This document shows, one piece after another, positions 34,280 to 40,200 of a stretch of DNA of 41,422 nt; the first letter of the stretch is position 1, and the number at the start of each line of letters is the position of its first letter. The position numbers were made by a program, and so were the translations under genes. Origin of the DNA: a virus; IMG/VR virus record IMGVR_UViG_3300031565_000113, positions 1 to 41,422 of that record. One strand, written 5' to 3'. The notes beneath the pieces were generated by a model. It searched no databases and was not told the DNA's origin. It saw only the letters and a list, made by a program, of their open reading frames with translations.

Positions 34280-35049
34280 GTATTATCTCACAAAATGTAA
34301 CACTAAAAAATGTAACTTTGCAAGATTTTCAGATGCCTGCTTGGGATTTTAGTTTTTTACCTGCAAATTCGGTGACTTACATTGAAGGGGGATTTGTAGT
34401 AATTCAACAGCTAAATGATATGGGAGCTATAGGCATTCCAGCAATACAACAATCAACCGACCCAACAAAACTCGTTTATCTTGAAGATGGCGTTTTTGGC
34501 GGAGATAGCGGAGCTAGGCTAGAAACAAGAACAGTTTTAAGAAGCTTTGCCTGTTCATCTCTAAGCTCTTACAATTTTTTGCATGATGGAAGCGGTGCAA
34601 CTGTTTTTATTGCACTAAAGCCAGACTTAGTTGATTCTGGGAATTTAATCGGCACAACGCTTGGAAATGCTTTTAGTGAAAATGGCTTTATGATCGTAGT
34701 AGATGATGACCCACTAGAACTTAGAGTTTTTGTTAATAATGGCAACGGCTCAACAAATATTATTGCGATAAATCAAGCACTTACGACACTTGCTGGTGAT
34801 GTGCTTGTGATTGCTGTGACTATATCCGCCACAGGCGTGAGCCTGTGGGTTAACGGAGTTTTTAAGATTTTTCAAGCTTTTTTAGGTACGCCAAGCACCA
34901 GCAATGCTTCAAGAAATCTGCATATTTTTGGAGCTGATGGGGCGGTTGGTATTCAAGGCGTGGGATATGTCGCACGTGGAATAAATACAGTTTTATCAGA
35001 TGGTTTCATCGCACAATATAGCGATTATTTATATACAAACAGAGGTTAA
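34276..35049 (+). CDS. Lectin-like (LamG/concanavalin-type) tail protein
   Basis: This 257-residue protein overlaps the large fibre gene by 4 bp. It is a run of alternating strands with patterns of a jelly-roll carbohydrate-binding fold: 'GSGATVFIALKPD' near 107, 'ENGFMIVVDDDPLELRVFVN' near 133-152 and 'DVLVIAVTISATGVSLWVNG' near 172-191. 'FGADGAVGIQGVGYVARG' and 'FIAQYSDYLYTNRG' close the domain. It is probably an accessory receptor-binding component of the second fibre. LamG-like assignment is by fold pattern, not by invariant residues. Confidence 0.68.
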   Translation: MSIISQNVTLKNVTLQDFQMPAWDFSFLPANSVTYIEGGFVVIQQLNDMGAIGIPAIQQSTDPTKLVYLEDGVFGGDSGARLETRTVLRSFACSSLSSYNFLHDGSGATVFIALKPDLVDSGNLIGTTLGNAFSENGFMIVVDDDPLELRVFVNNGNGSTNIIAINQALTTLAGDVLVIAVTISATGVSLWVNGVFKIFQAFLGTPSTSNASRNLHIFGADGAVGIQGVGYVARGINTVLSDGFIAQYSDYLYTNRG

Positions 35050-35052
35050 AAA

Positions 35053-35406
35053 ATGACACTAAAATTAAACACAGTCACACAAATAGATAAAAATTCTAAC
35101 AATATCGAGATTTGGTACGAGATGATAGAGCTCGATGAATCAGTAGAAGTTTTAGTAACTGATGCAAACGCAGAAAATTTTTATAGTGACGGATACGGAA
35201 AATATATTCAAGAAGCTAAAGATAGCGGACATTTTGACACTTCTTTTGCTTTCATAGAAGAAAAATTAGCTCATTTTGAGGTGTTATTCGATAGTAAAAA
35301 ACTTATTATTCCGCTTTCTGACAAACGCACTTTTACTCAAAAAATATCAGCAATTACCCAGATGATAACAATATTGAGTAATGTAGTTTCAGCTGGAAAT
35401 TTATAA
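35053..35406 (+). CDS. Small fibre-operon protein (assembly chaperone candidate)
   Basis: This 117-residue protein starts three bases after the lectin-like gene and ends two bases from the convergent regulator gene. An N-terminal strand region ('NNIEIWYEMIELDESVEVLV', residues ~16-35) is followed by helices. A closing 'KRTFTQKISAITQMITILSN' region (near 93-112) is amphipathic. Its place at the end of a fibre operon suggests a fibre chaperone or small virion part. I recognise no family. Confidence 0.55.
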   Translation: MTLKLNTVTQIDKNSNNIEIWYEMIELDESVEVLVTDANAENFYSDGYGKYIQEAKDSGHFDTSFAFIEEKLAHFEVLFDSKKLIIPLSDKRTFTQKISAITQMITILSNVVSAGNL

Positions 35407-35407
35407 C

Positions 35408-35848
35408 TTAGCTTATTTTGCGACTAATTTGCATCAGTTTTTCTTTCTGTTCTTTTATGCTCAAATCTTTAAGACCATTTGACTTAAGAAAATTATCCAT
35501 TTCTTCAAATCTTTGCTTTGTTTTTATAATACTTTTCGCCATTAAGTCAAAAATTTTATTTATAGCAGATTCATCAAGAATATCTTTTTCGAATAAATCC
35601 ATGAGAGATGTGATATTATTAATACTTTTTTGATGTAAATATCCCCCTAATTTACCAATATCTTTTTTTAACCAAATTTGACAAATTTTATAGATTTGAT
35701 TGAGTTTATTCCGATTCTTAATATTTGGCGATTTTCCCGCTAACCACTCATATATAGTAGGTCTTTGTACCTTGAAAATTTTAGAAAGCTCTAAAATATT
35801 AAATCCCATCAAACTACGCAATTTATCTATTTGTTGTTTTGCGGACAT
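35408..35848 (-). CDS. Xre-family regulator
   Basis: This 146-residue protein has an N-terminal helix-turn-helix: 'IDKLRSLMGFNILELSKIFK' then 'VQRPTIYEWLAGKSPNIKNR' (residues ~7-47), of Cro/CI type. A helical C-terminal region could dimerise. ATG 35848 is chosen because AAGGTG lies six bases before it; GTG 35854 is an in-frame alternative. It is transcribed against its neighbours and divergent from the gene at 35915, the layout of a phage switch or an autoregulated antitoxin-like regulator. No protease or effector domain is present, so it is not a LexA-type CI. Confidence 0.75.
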   Translation of the reverse strand: MSAKQQIDKLRSLMGFNILELSKIFKVQRPTIYEWLAGKSPNIKNRNKLNQIYKICQIWLKKDIGKLGGYLHQKSINNITSLMDLFEKDILDESAINKIFDLMAKSIIKTKQRFEEMDNFLKSNGLKDLSIKEQKEKLMQISRKIS

Positions 35849-35860
35849 TAGCACCTTTTT

Positions 35861-35888
35861 ATTATACAGTTAATTATGTTATAATCAA
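35861..35888. promoter_or_regulatory. Overlapping divergent promoters with inverted -10 elements
   Basis: ATTATA (35861-35866) and TATAAT (35880-35885) form an inverted repeat 13 bp apart. The right arm is a -10 for the gene at 35915. The left arm, read leftward, is a TATAAT for the regulator, with TTGATT (35883-35888) as its -35 at 16 bp. The two promoters overlap and should exclude each other. The leftward start near 35854 leaves almost no leader before ATG 35848. Confidence 0.5.
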
Positions 35889-35914
35889 ATCTTTAAAAAT
35901 TTAGGAGAAATAAA

Positions 35915-36277
35915 ATGTATAATTTATATATTTATGACAAACTACATAATATGTCAATTAATGATATTTTTAAAGAGGTTCTAGTGAAGATGTGCGGTAC
36001 TAGGCGTTTGGGTTTAGATGATAAGCCACGGCTTGAAGAAGTAACAAAAGAGCTTGTAGCACATAGCAAAGATGCTTTTTTAAACTATAAAGGCTCAGCT
36101 TTTAATAGTGAGAAAGTAGCTTTTTCAATGTGGTCAGAGATGCTAGCAAGTGCTTTTTTAGGCGTAGGCGAAGCGATGAAATCGACTAACCCAGAAACAT
36201 CAAAATGGTTGATTTTTGCTGGTCTTGAAGTTCAATCAACGATGTTACATCTAGTAGAAACAGGAATTTTATCTTGA
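35915..36277 (+). CDS. Unknown protein opposite the Xre regulator
   Basis: This 120-residue, mostly helical protein has no recognised motif. 'MCGTRRLGLDDKPRLEEVTK' lies near residues 26-45 and 'FSMWSEMLASAFLGVGEAMK' near 69-88. It has a good Shine-Dalgarno (TTAGGAGAAATAAA) and a TATAAT 30 bases upstream. Its last codons overlap the start of the next small gene by 4 bp, linking it to the membrane-protein cluster, so a role in lysis timing or regulation is possible but unproven. Confidence 0.6.
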   Translation: MYNLYIYDKLHNMSINDIFKEVLVKMCGTRRLGLDDKPRLEEVTKELVAHSKDAFLNYKGSAFNSEKVAFSMWSEMLASAFLGVGEAMKSTNPETSKWLIFAGLEVQSTMLHLVETGILS

Positions 36278-36417
36278 AAATTAATATTATAAAAGTAGCT
36301 AAACTTCTTGGCTCTTTTGTTTTCTTTTTGCAAAGAAGAAAGCAAAGGGAGCGAGAAGAGCTGGCACGTAGCGTAGAACGCTTTAAGAAAGAGCAGGGAA
36401 AAAACAATGATAGATAA
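36274..36417 (+). CDS. 47-residue basic protein in the lysis cluster
   Basis: This short gene uses a TTG start that overlaps the preceding stop (TTGA at 36274-36277) and ends 11 bp inside the next gene. The product has an N-terminal hydrophobic stretch (IIKVAKLLGSFVFFL, residues 5-19) followed by a highly charged Arg/Lys/Glu helix. The layout resembles small inner-membrane or spanin-like lysis accessories. The tight coupling on both sides supports its reality. Confidence 0.55.
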   Translation: MKINIIKVAKLLGSFVFFLQRRKQREREELARSVERFKKEQGKNNDR

Positions 36418-36751
36418 TCTACTACAACTGTCAAAACTTTTTTGTGCCTCTCTTTTTCTTTCTATTTTAATCAGTGACTATGGGGATATAATAGGACTAA
36501 CTAAAATAGCAAACGATGTCTTAATTCTCACATATAGCCTTCTTGTAGCTGTGACAACTATACAAACACTATATCTTTTTGGAATAATCACGATAGACAG
36601 CCAACCCCTGATACGATTCTTTAACATCGAATCTAGCGTGCGTGACTTAACACTAACTCTTAGTTTCGGATATGTAGGCGTAGCACATAATCTAAAATAT
36701 CTAGCTATTCCTTTTAAATACCTTCTTAAGCTTTTCTCAGGTCCGTGTTGA
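36407..36751 (+). CDS. Membrane protein, holin candidate
   Basis: This 114-residue hydrophobic protein has about three membrane segments: residues ~8-25, 37-60 and 79-105, the last weaker. Its N-terminus is short and its C-terminus ends in Lys-Leu-Phe-Ser-Gly-Pro-Cys. It lies between two other small genes with overlapping starts and stops, as in phage lysis cassettes. No endolysin follows, so the holin assignment is by topology and context only. A CAGGGA Shine-Dalgarno precedes ATG 36407. Confidence 0.55.
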   Translation: MIDNLLQLSKLFCASLFLSILISDYGDIIGLTKIANDVLILTYSLLVAVTTIQTLYLFGIITIDSQPLIRFFNIESSVRDLTLTLSFGYVGVAHNLKYLAIPFKYLLKLFSGPC

Positions 36752-36966
36752 GTATCTGGGACTTTATTATTAGCTTTTGCGGAATAGTTTTGCCGATTAT
36801 AGCGGCTATATGGTCATTTTTTATCTATAATAGCAAAAGACTCCGACAGATAGAAGTCGACATGCGAGAGGGCGATAGCAAACTCCACGCCCGGGTTGAT
36901 GACCTTGTGACATCCATGAGCGTAAAAACAGATAAAATTTACGAGCTGATGTTGAAACGGCAATAA
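36745..36966 (+). CDS. Single-span membrane protein with coiled coil (holin/haemolysin-XhlA-like candidate)
   Basis: This 73-residue GTG-started protein has one membrane segment (FIISFCGIVLPIIAAIWSFF, residues ~7-26). A charged heptad-like helix follows, 'RQIEVDMREGDSKLHARVDD' and onward. The shape resembles small phage membrane proteins of the XhlA/BhlA kind that accompany holins. It overlaps the upstream gene and is the last rightward gene before the terminator region. Confidence 0.55.
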   Translation: MLSIWDFIISFCGIVLPIIAAIWSFFIYNSKRLRQIEVDMREGDSKLHARVDDLVTSMSVKTDKIYELMLKRQ

Positions 36967-36997
36967 AAAAGCCAGTAAGTGTGGTGCTTGCTGGCTT
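36965..36997 (-). terminator. Rho-independent terminator of the leftward csrA operon
   Basis: GCCAGTAAG (36971-36979) and CTTGCTGGC (36987-36995) form a 9-bp stem with one G-T wobble, extended by two A-T pairs, around a 7-base loop. Six A residues at 36965-36970 give a U6 run for leftward transcripts. This ends transcription after the gene at 37047. It may also slow rightward transcripts from the lysis cluster, but the U-run is missing on that side. Confidence 0.88.
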
Positions 36998-37046
36998 AAA
37001 GAGACTATGAATTATTTAAATCATAGCTATAATACTAAAAGTAATC

Positions 37047-37274
37047 TTATTTGTCAAGCTCAATCATATCTTCTTTTACTCTTTTAATAAAAATTTTATC
37101 TTTTTTAACTAACCCGAGTAATTTTTCGTATTTTTTATCACGCACTATAGTATATGGATGCGTTTTGTATGGCTGGGCTAAAATAGTTAAGATTCCGGCT
37201 TTACACCACCTTTTTATCAGCGTGCGGGAGCGGCCAAATTCAGCCATCGCATCAATAACAAGCAGAGTTTTCAT
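37047..37274 (-). CDS. Small HTH protein (excisionase/MerR-like)
   Basis: This 75-residue basic protein has a winged-helix-like start: 'AMAEFGRSRTLIKRWCKAGI' (residues 9-28), then a turn, 'PYTIVRDKKYEKLL' and a lysine-rich helix. The pattern suits a small DNA-binding regulator or a recombination-directionality-type protein; with no integrase present, a regulator is more likely. It overlaps the TOPRIM gene by 4 bp and ends 50 bp before the terminator. Confidence 0.6.
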   Translation of the reverse strand: MKTLLVIDAMAEFGRSRTLIKRWCKAGILTILAQPYKTHPYTIVRDKKYEKLLGLVKKDKIFIKRVKEDMIELDK

Positions 37275-37810
37275 TTGATCACACTCTCTAAAAACTCTTT
37301 GGCTCTTCCTCTATCACGCAGATATAAATCATTTAGCCCGCCCGTGCTTTTGTACGATATAACCACACTTTTTTTCACATCAACTTTTTTTCTTAAGAGC
37401 AGATTGCGTATAACTGGAGCGACATTGTCCCTATAAAAACAGCAGTACGCCGTAGCATCTGTAAGAGCGACAGCAGTCAAAGCATCAGCATAACTCTCGA
37501 CAAAGAAGCAAAAGTCTGATGTGCCGGCTTTTCTAGCTACTCTAGCGTAACCGCCGGCAGTCGATAAGCACTTAGCGAAGCGGGTTTTTCCAGCTGGGCT
37601 GATATATTGGGCTGTGATAAAACTGTCAGTAAGCGAATCAAAAATCGGAATAAAAAGTAAATTTTGCCTATTTATAAGATGTTTAGTACCCGTAAATAAT
37701 ATTTTTTTTCTTTGAAGGTACTCGTGAAAACCGCTTATTTTCCCTTCGTTGCCACCGCCTATCGCTAGGTACTCAGCGTACACTAGCGATAATTTCTCTT
37801 TTCTTAGCAT
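37271..37810 (-). CDS. Degenerate TOPRIM-domain protein (primase-like)
   Basis: This 179-residue protein resembles the catalytic half of phage/plasmid primases. 'LLFIPIFDSLTDSFITAQYI' (residues ~50-69) and 'GKTRFAKCLSTAGGYARV' form the pre-TOPRIM region. 'CFFVESYADALTAVALTDAT' (near 100-119) carries the glutamate of the TOPRIM E-G-x-x-D/T motif. A closing 'GGLNDLYLRDRGRAKEFLES' is the usual N-D-L-Y tail. The D-x-D pair expected after the first strand is replaced by 'VVISYKSTGG', so metal-dependent catalysis is doubtful. It follows csrA by 12 bases and may bind nucleic acid or regulate priming. Confidence 0.68.
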   Translation of the reverse strand: MLRKEKLSLVYAEYLAIGGGNEGKISGFHEYLQRKKILFTGTKHLINRQNLLFIPIFDSLTDSFITAQYISPAGKTRFAKCLSTAGGYARVARKAGTSDFCFFVESYADALTAVALTDATAYCCFYRDNVAPVIRNLLLRKKVDVKKSVVISYKSTGGLNDLYLRDRGRAKEFLESVIK

Positions 37811-37822
37811 AGCGTTATACTC

Positions 37823-38014
37823 CTAATCAAAAATTCTTTTTATCTTATCGTCCTTCTTTTTTCTTAAAAAAATCTCGTATCGGTTGACATCGATATCTCG
37901 CGGGCATGTTATGCCCAGTTTAACCTCTCCTCTTTTTGTGTCTAAAATTTTAATATCGATTTCGTCGTCGCCAAAAATTATCGACTCATTAACCTTTCTT
38001 GTAAAAACTAACAT
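37823..38014 (-). CDS. csrA: CsrA/RsmA-family RNA-binding regulator
   Basis: This 63-residue protein aligns along its whole length with CsrA. It starts 'MLVFTRKVNESIIFGDD', with the RNA-contacting Arg6, and continues with 'VKLGITCPRDIDVNRYEIFL', in which Arg45 matches the second key arginine (Arg44 in E. coli). Position 4 is Phe instead of the usual Leu and the residue before Arg45 is Asn instead of His. CsrA dimers bind GGA-containing leaders and block or stabilise mRNAs; in Campylobacterota the host protein controls flagellin and is antagonised by FliW. A phage copy may retune host or phage translation. It has its own cassette promoter (copy A) and a strong AAGGAGA. Confidence 0.92.
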   Translation of the reverse strand: MLVFTRKVNESIIFGDDEIDIKILDTKRGEVKLGITCPRDIDVNRYEIFLRKKKDDKIKRIFD

Positions 38015-38021
38015 TTTTTTT

Positions 38022-38073
38022 CTCCTTTGTTAATAGTACTTGGTAATTGTAACATACTCGGCACACTTATAAA
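38022..38073 (-). promoter_or_regulatory. Repeated promoter cassette, copy A (before csrA)
   Basis: Read leftward: TTTATA (38068-38073), a 16-bp spacer and TACAAT (38046-38051), then a leader ending in AAAGGAG. It is the most diverged of the four copies in the -35 and spacer, and lacks the exact TACACTT half-site. Together with the 39-bp block at 38072-38110 it parallels copy B closely. Confidence 0.65.
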
Positions 38074-38110
38074 CAATTATTTTTAATAATTTGTGTTCCA
38101 CAGCATATAA
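38072..38110 (-). repeat. 39-bp duplicated block behind promoter copy A
   Basis: This block is 37/39 identical to 38582-38620. Most of it encodes the end of the acidic protein at 38083 (…YMLWNTNY) and the rest is noncoding. In the other copy the same DNA is read in a different frame. Confidence 0.92.
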
Positions 38111-38520
38111 TCGCCTAATAGCGAGATATCGTTATCCGAGTTCTCGTACTCGTCTAAAAATTCTTCTTTTTCTTCGTCCGTTTTAATCGCTTCTATCCTT
38201 TTTATTTCTAAGCTTTCTTCTTCGTCAGACTGCTCTAAGATATCTAACATGCTCTCTTTAGCTATCTCAAAGCTACCGTCTAAAGTCGTAGCACACAAGC
38301 CGCCAAAAAAGTCTTTGACAATATCCGCCACTTTTTCTAAAATCTCGTCGCTATCCGTACCCCAAAGAGTCCAGTCAGAATCAACAGGAAAGCAGTAGTA
38401 AAAGTCGCTAAAAGCTTTGATATACGCCTCTTTTCTTTCTTCTGTAAGAGCCACACGCTCGTAGCTCTCCACTTTATCTAAAAAATAATTTTTTTGTTTT
38501 TCGCTCAATAAGTTAAACAT
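38083..38520 (-). CDS. Acidic protein of unknown function
   Basis: This 145-residue protein is rich in Asp and Glu, especially near residues 95-130 ('EQSDEEESLEIKRIEA', 'KTDEEKEEFLDEYE'). The N-terminal half is helical ('NYFLDKVESYERVALTEERK') and includes an aromatic 'FYYCFPVDSDWTLWGTDSDE' centre near 62-81. Strong acidity is a feature of DNA-mimic and anti-restriction proteins, but nothing specific supports that role here. It has its own cassette promoter (copy B) and AAGGAGA-like Shine-Dalgarno. Confidence 0.7.
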   Translation of the reverse strand: MFNLLSEKQKNYFLDKVESYERVALTEERKEAYIKAFSDFYYCFPVDSDWTLWGTDSDEILEKVADIVKDFFGGLCATTLDGSFEIAKESMLDILEQSDEEESLEIKRIEAIKTDEEKEEFLDEYENSDNDISLLGDYMLWNTNY

Positions 38521-38530
38521 TTTTTTTAAT

Positions 38531-38583
38531 CTCCTTTAGTTATTAATACAAGTTAAGTGTATCATACTTAGCACAGTTGTTAA
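38531..38583 (-). promoter_or_regulatory. Repeated promoter cassette, copy B
   Basis: Read leftward: TTAACA (38578-38583), a 16-bp spacer and TACACT (38556-38561), then TTAACTTGTATTAATAACTAAAGGAG. The leader is nearly identical to copies C and D. The -35 overlaps the stop codon of the MORN-repeat gene at 38580. Confidence 0.78.
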
Positions 38584-39242
38584 CAATTATTTTTAATAAT
38601 TTGCGTTCCACAACATATAACTGTAATAATATTTCTTTTTTCATCATAAGTTCTTTTTTCATATAGCACGCCATTTTTAAAATTTTCTTCACTGCCTGTT
38701 TTTTTGCCTTCTTTGTATTCTATGCGGTTATATATCTTGCCTCCGTACGAAAAATATGATTGAAAACCTTCTTTAAGATTATTTACATATGTAGTTAAAT
38801 ATTGAGTTCTTCCGTTTTCGTAAAACTCTTCGCATTTCCCCTCCATTAGCCCTTTAATATAATTTCGCTGTTCTCTTACTCTCCTTATTTTTCCTGCTTT
38901 GTAATACTCTTTATAAATACCATCTTTAACTCCATTTTTATATGTGCATTCTTCTGCCAACAGATATTTTCTGTAAAAAGTTTTACAAATTCCGTCTCTA
39001 ACTCCCTCTTTATAAGATATTTCGCTAGTAATATAGCCATCTTCAAAAAGAAAACATATTCCTGAAAGCTTGAAAGTTTTAAACAACCAGTACGCAAAGT
39101 CTCCCCCTCTTTTTTCTTCAAAAAGAGCTTTTAAAATGTCCATATGCTCTATATCTTTGTTTTGCCCAAATTTTCCGACAAACCAGTCTGAATTTATAGT
39201 TTCAATATAATTTTCTAATAATAAATTTACATTAATTTTCAT
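38580..39242 (-). CDS. MORN/YwqK-repeat protein, copy 2
   Basis: This 220-residue paralogue of the protein at 22898 shares the N-terminal pattern D-W-F-V-G-K-F-G-Q ... E-H-M-D-I-L-K-A-L (residues ~19-40) and 'TFKLSG'. Repeats of the type Y-K-N-G-V-K-D-G-I-Y-K-E-Y-Y-x-x-G follow. The last ~13 residues (CCGTQIIKNNC and flanks) are encoded by the 39-bp block duplicated at 38072-38110 but in another frame. The native C-terminus therefore appears to have been replaced when the promoter cassette was copied. It has AAGGAG upstream and follows the gene at 39270 by 27 bases, probably on the same transcript. Confidence 0.75.
   Translation of the reverse strand: MKINVNLLLENYIETINSDWFVGKFGQNKDIEHMDILKALFEEKRGGDFAYWLFKTFKLSGICFLFEDGYITSEISYKEGVRDGICKTFYRKYLLAEECTYKNGVKDGIYKEYYKAGKIRRVREQRNYIKGLMEGKCEEFYENGRTQYLTTYVNNLKEGFQSYFSYGGKIYNRIEYKEGKKTGSEENFKNGVLYEKRTYDEKRNIITVICCGTQIIKNNC
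38582..38620 (-). repeat. 39-bp duplicated block behind promoter copy B
   Basis: This block is 37/39 identical to 38072-38110. Here the whole block is coding, forming the tail of the MORN-repeat protein, in a frame different from the one used in the other copy. Confidence 0.92.
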
Positions 39243-39269
39243 AGTTTTCTCCTTTTTATTAATAAAATC

Positions 39270-39779
39270 TTAATAATCAAATCCCCACAATGCTGTTAAA
39301 GCATTATGTTTTTCAGCAATTTGTTTTATTTCGCCGCTACAATCATCTTTAGAATCTAGTAAAGCGTTGTAAATATTAACTAATTCTCTTTTTCGATAAA
39401 TAAACATTTCAAAATCTTGTAACGATTTATCTTTATTCACAATCCAAAATCTTGAATGTGAATAATTTTTTGATGTTGCAAGTATTTCTGCGACTTCTTT
39501 TGAAACACTAGTTAAAATACAAGCTCTTATCTTTTCAGCCCACTCTTTTTGTTTTAAAGTTCCACGCAACGCTAAACCACCGAATTTTTTAGCTGTTTTT
39601 CTATTTTCTAAGCATTTAGTGTTAACTTTTTGTCTTATTGATGCTGTTCCATTTTCTAAAGCTTCATAATCTATAGATGCGTCATACTGATGTCCTGTTT
39701 CTAAATCGTACCAATAGCCATCATCTTTTTTATCAGGTATATCAGCAAATTTATTTTTCCAGTATTCAAAATTATTCAT
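39270..39779 (-). CDS. Unknown protein heading the leftward early operon
   Basis: This 169-residue protein has an N-terminal 'DGYWYDLETGHQYDASIDYE' segment. A central 'LALRGTLKQKEWAEKIRACI' motif (near residues 73-92) and 'SRFWIVNKDKSLQDFEMFIY' (near 109-128) follow. The G-T/S-x-K-Q-x-x-W-A-E-x-I-R pattern followed by a tryptophan segment recurs in small phage and plasmid proteins of unknown function. It is driven by cassette copy C and has AGGAGA before ATG. Confidence 0.68.
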   Translation of the reverse strand: MNNFEYWKNKFADIPDKKDDGYWYDLETGHQYDASIDYEALENGTASIRQKVNTKCLENRKTAKKFGGLALRGTLKQKEWAEKIRACILTSVSKEVAEILATSKNYSHSRFWIVNKDKSLQDFEMFIYRKRELVNIYNALLDSKDDCSGEIKQIAEKHNALTALWGFDY

Positions 39780-39791
39780 TTTTTTTAGTCT

Positions 39792-39842
39792 CCTTTAATT
39801 AATAATACAAGTTAAGTGTACCATACTAGGCATAGTTGTCAA
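39792..39842 (-). promoter_or_regulatory. Repeated promoter cassette, copy C
   Basis: Read leftward: consensus TTGACA (39837-39842), a 16-bp spacer and TACACT (39815-39820), then TTAACTTGTATTATTAATTAAAGGAG. Beyond the -35 it shares 'TATTTATG' with copy D, while copies A and B share a different upstream block, so the four fall into two pairs. This is the first promoter of the leftward early operon. Confidence 0.8.
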
Positions 39843-39871
39843 CATAAATATGCGAATAAATTTAAAATAGG

Positions 39872-39918
39872 TACTGGGAGCTACGAGCCTTAGTGCCACG
39901 GGGGTTTCCAGCAAGTCC
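39872..39918 (+). repeat. Dispersed ~45-bp element, copy R1
   Basis: The core runs TACTGGGAGCTACGAGCC then TTAGTGCCACGGGGGTTTCC, ending CAGCAAGTCC. It is closest to R4 (same orientation) and to R5 (inverted, sharing CTACGAGCCTTAGT and CCAGCAAGTCC). Confidence 0.85.
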
Positions 39919-40060
39919 GCACATTCCGCATAAATTCTGGCTACAACAATTTTTAATCTAAAATTAGCCTTTTTGTACTTTCTTATAAAATACATCAGTT
40001 TTTGCCTTTTTTATGGATTTAATCACATGGGGTGGGAGCAGTGGAAACCTCAAAATGCCC

Positions 40061-40096
40061 CAAAACACCCGTGGGACTAAGACTCACGCTAAAACA
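40061..40096 (-). repeat. Dispersed element, copy R2 (inverted, diverged)
   Basis: CACCCGTGGGACTAAGACTC aligns with the inverse of the R1 core (CCCCCGTGGCACTAAGGCTC). The outer end has lost the CTCCCAGTA block. Confidence 0.6.
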
Positions 40097-40128
40097 GGCG
40101 AACAAAAAGTCCCCAGAGCTTTTTTTTC

Positions 40129-40200
40129 GTACTGGGACTTAAAGGAACGCCCTAGGCATGGGGGTTTCAAGGCATTTTTCTGAAAAAAAAGTCCCAGTAC
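40129..40200. repeat. Perfect 12-bp inverted repeat enclosing copy R3
   Basis: GTACTGGGACTT (40129-40140) and AAGTCCCAGTAC (40189-40200) are exact reverse complements and would form a long hairpin or cruciform around element R3. Copy R4 begins at the next base. Confidence 0.9.
40130..40172 (+). repeat. Dispersed element, copy R3
   Basis: TACTGGGACTTAAAGGAACG leads into GGCATGGGGGTTTCAAGG. It is a subtype shared with R6 (both have CTTAA[A]GGAAC in the middle) and differs from R1/R4/R5, which have CCTTAGTGCCAC. Confidence 0.75.

Noticed and set aside
39795-39995. 66-residue open frame on the minus strand
   Set aside because: It runs through promoter copy C and repeat R1, has no Shine-Dalgarno, and its only similarity is to another repeat-derived frame (40326-40523, shared D-L-L-E and L-R-L-V-A-P-S). 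It reflects the shared DNA repeat rather than a protein family.
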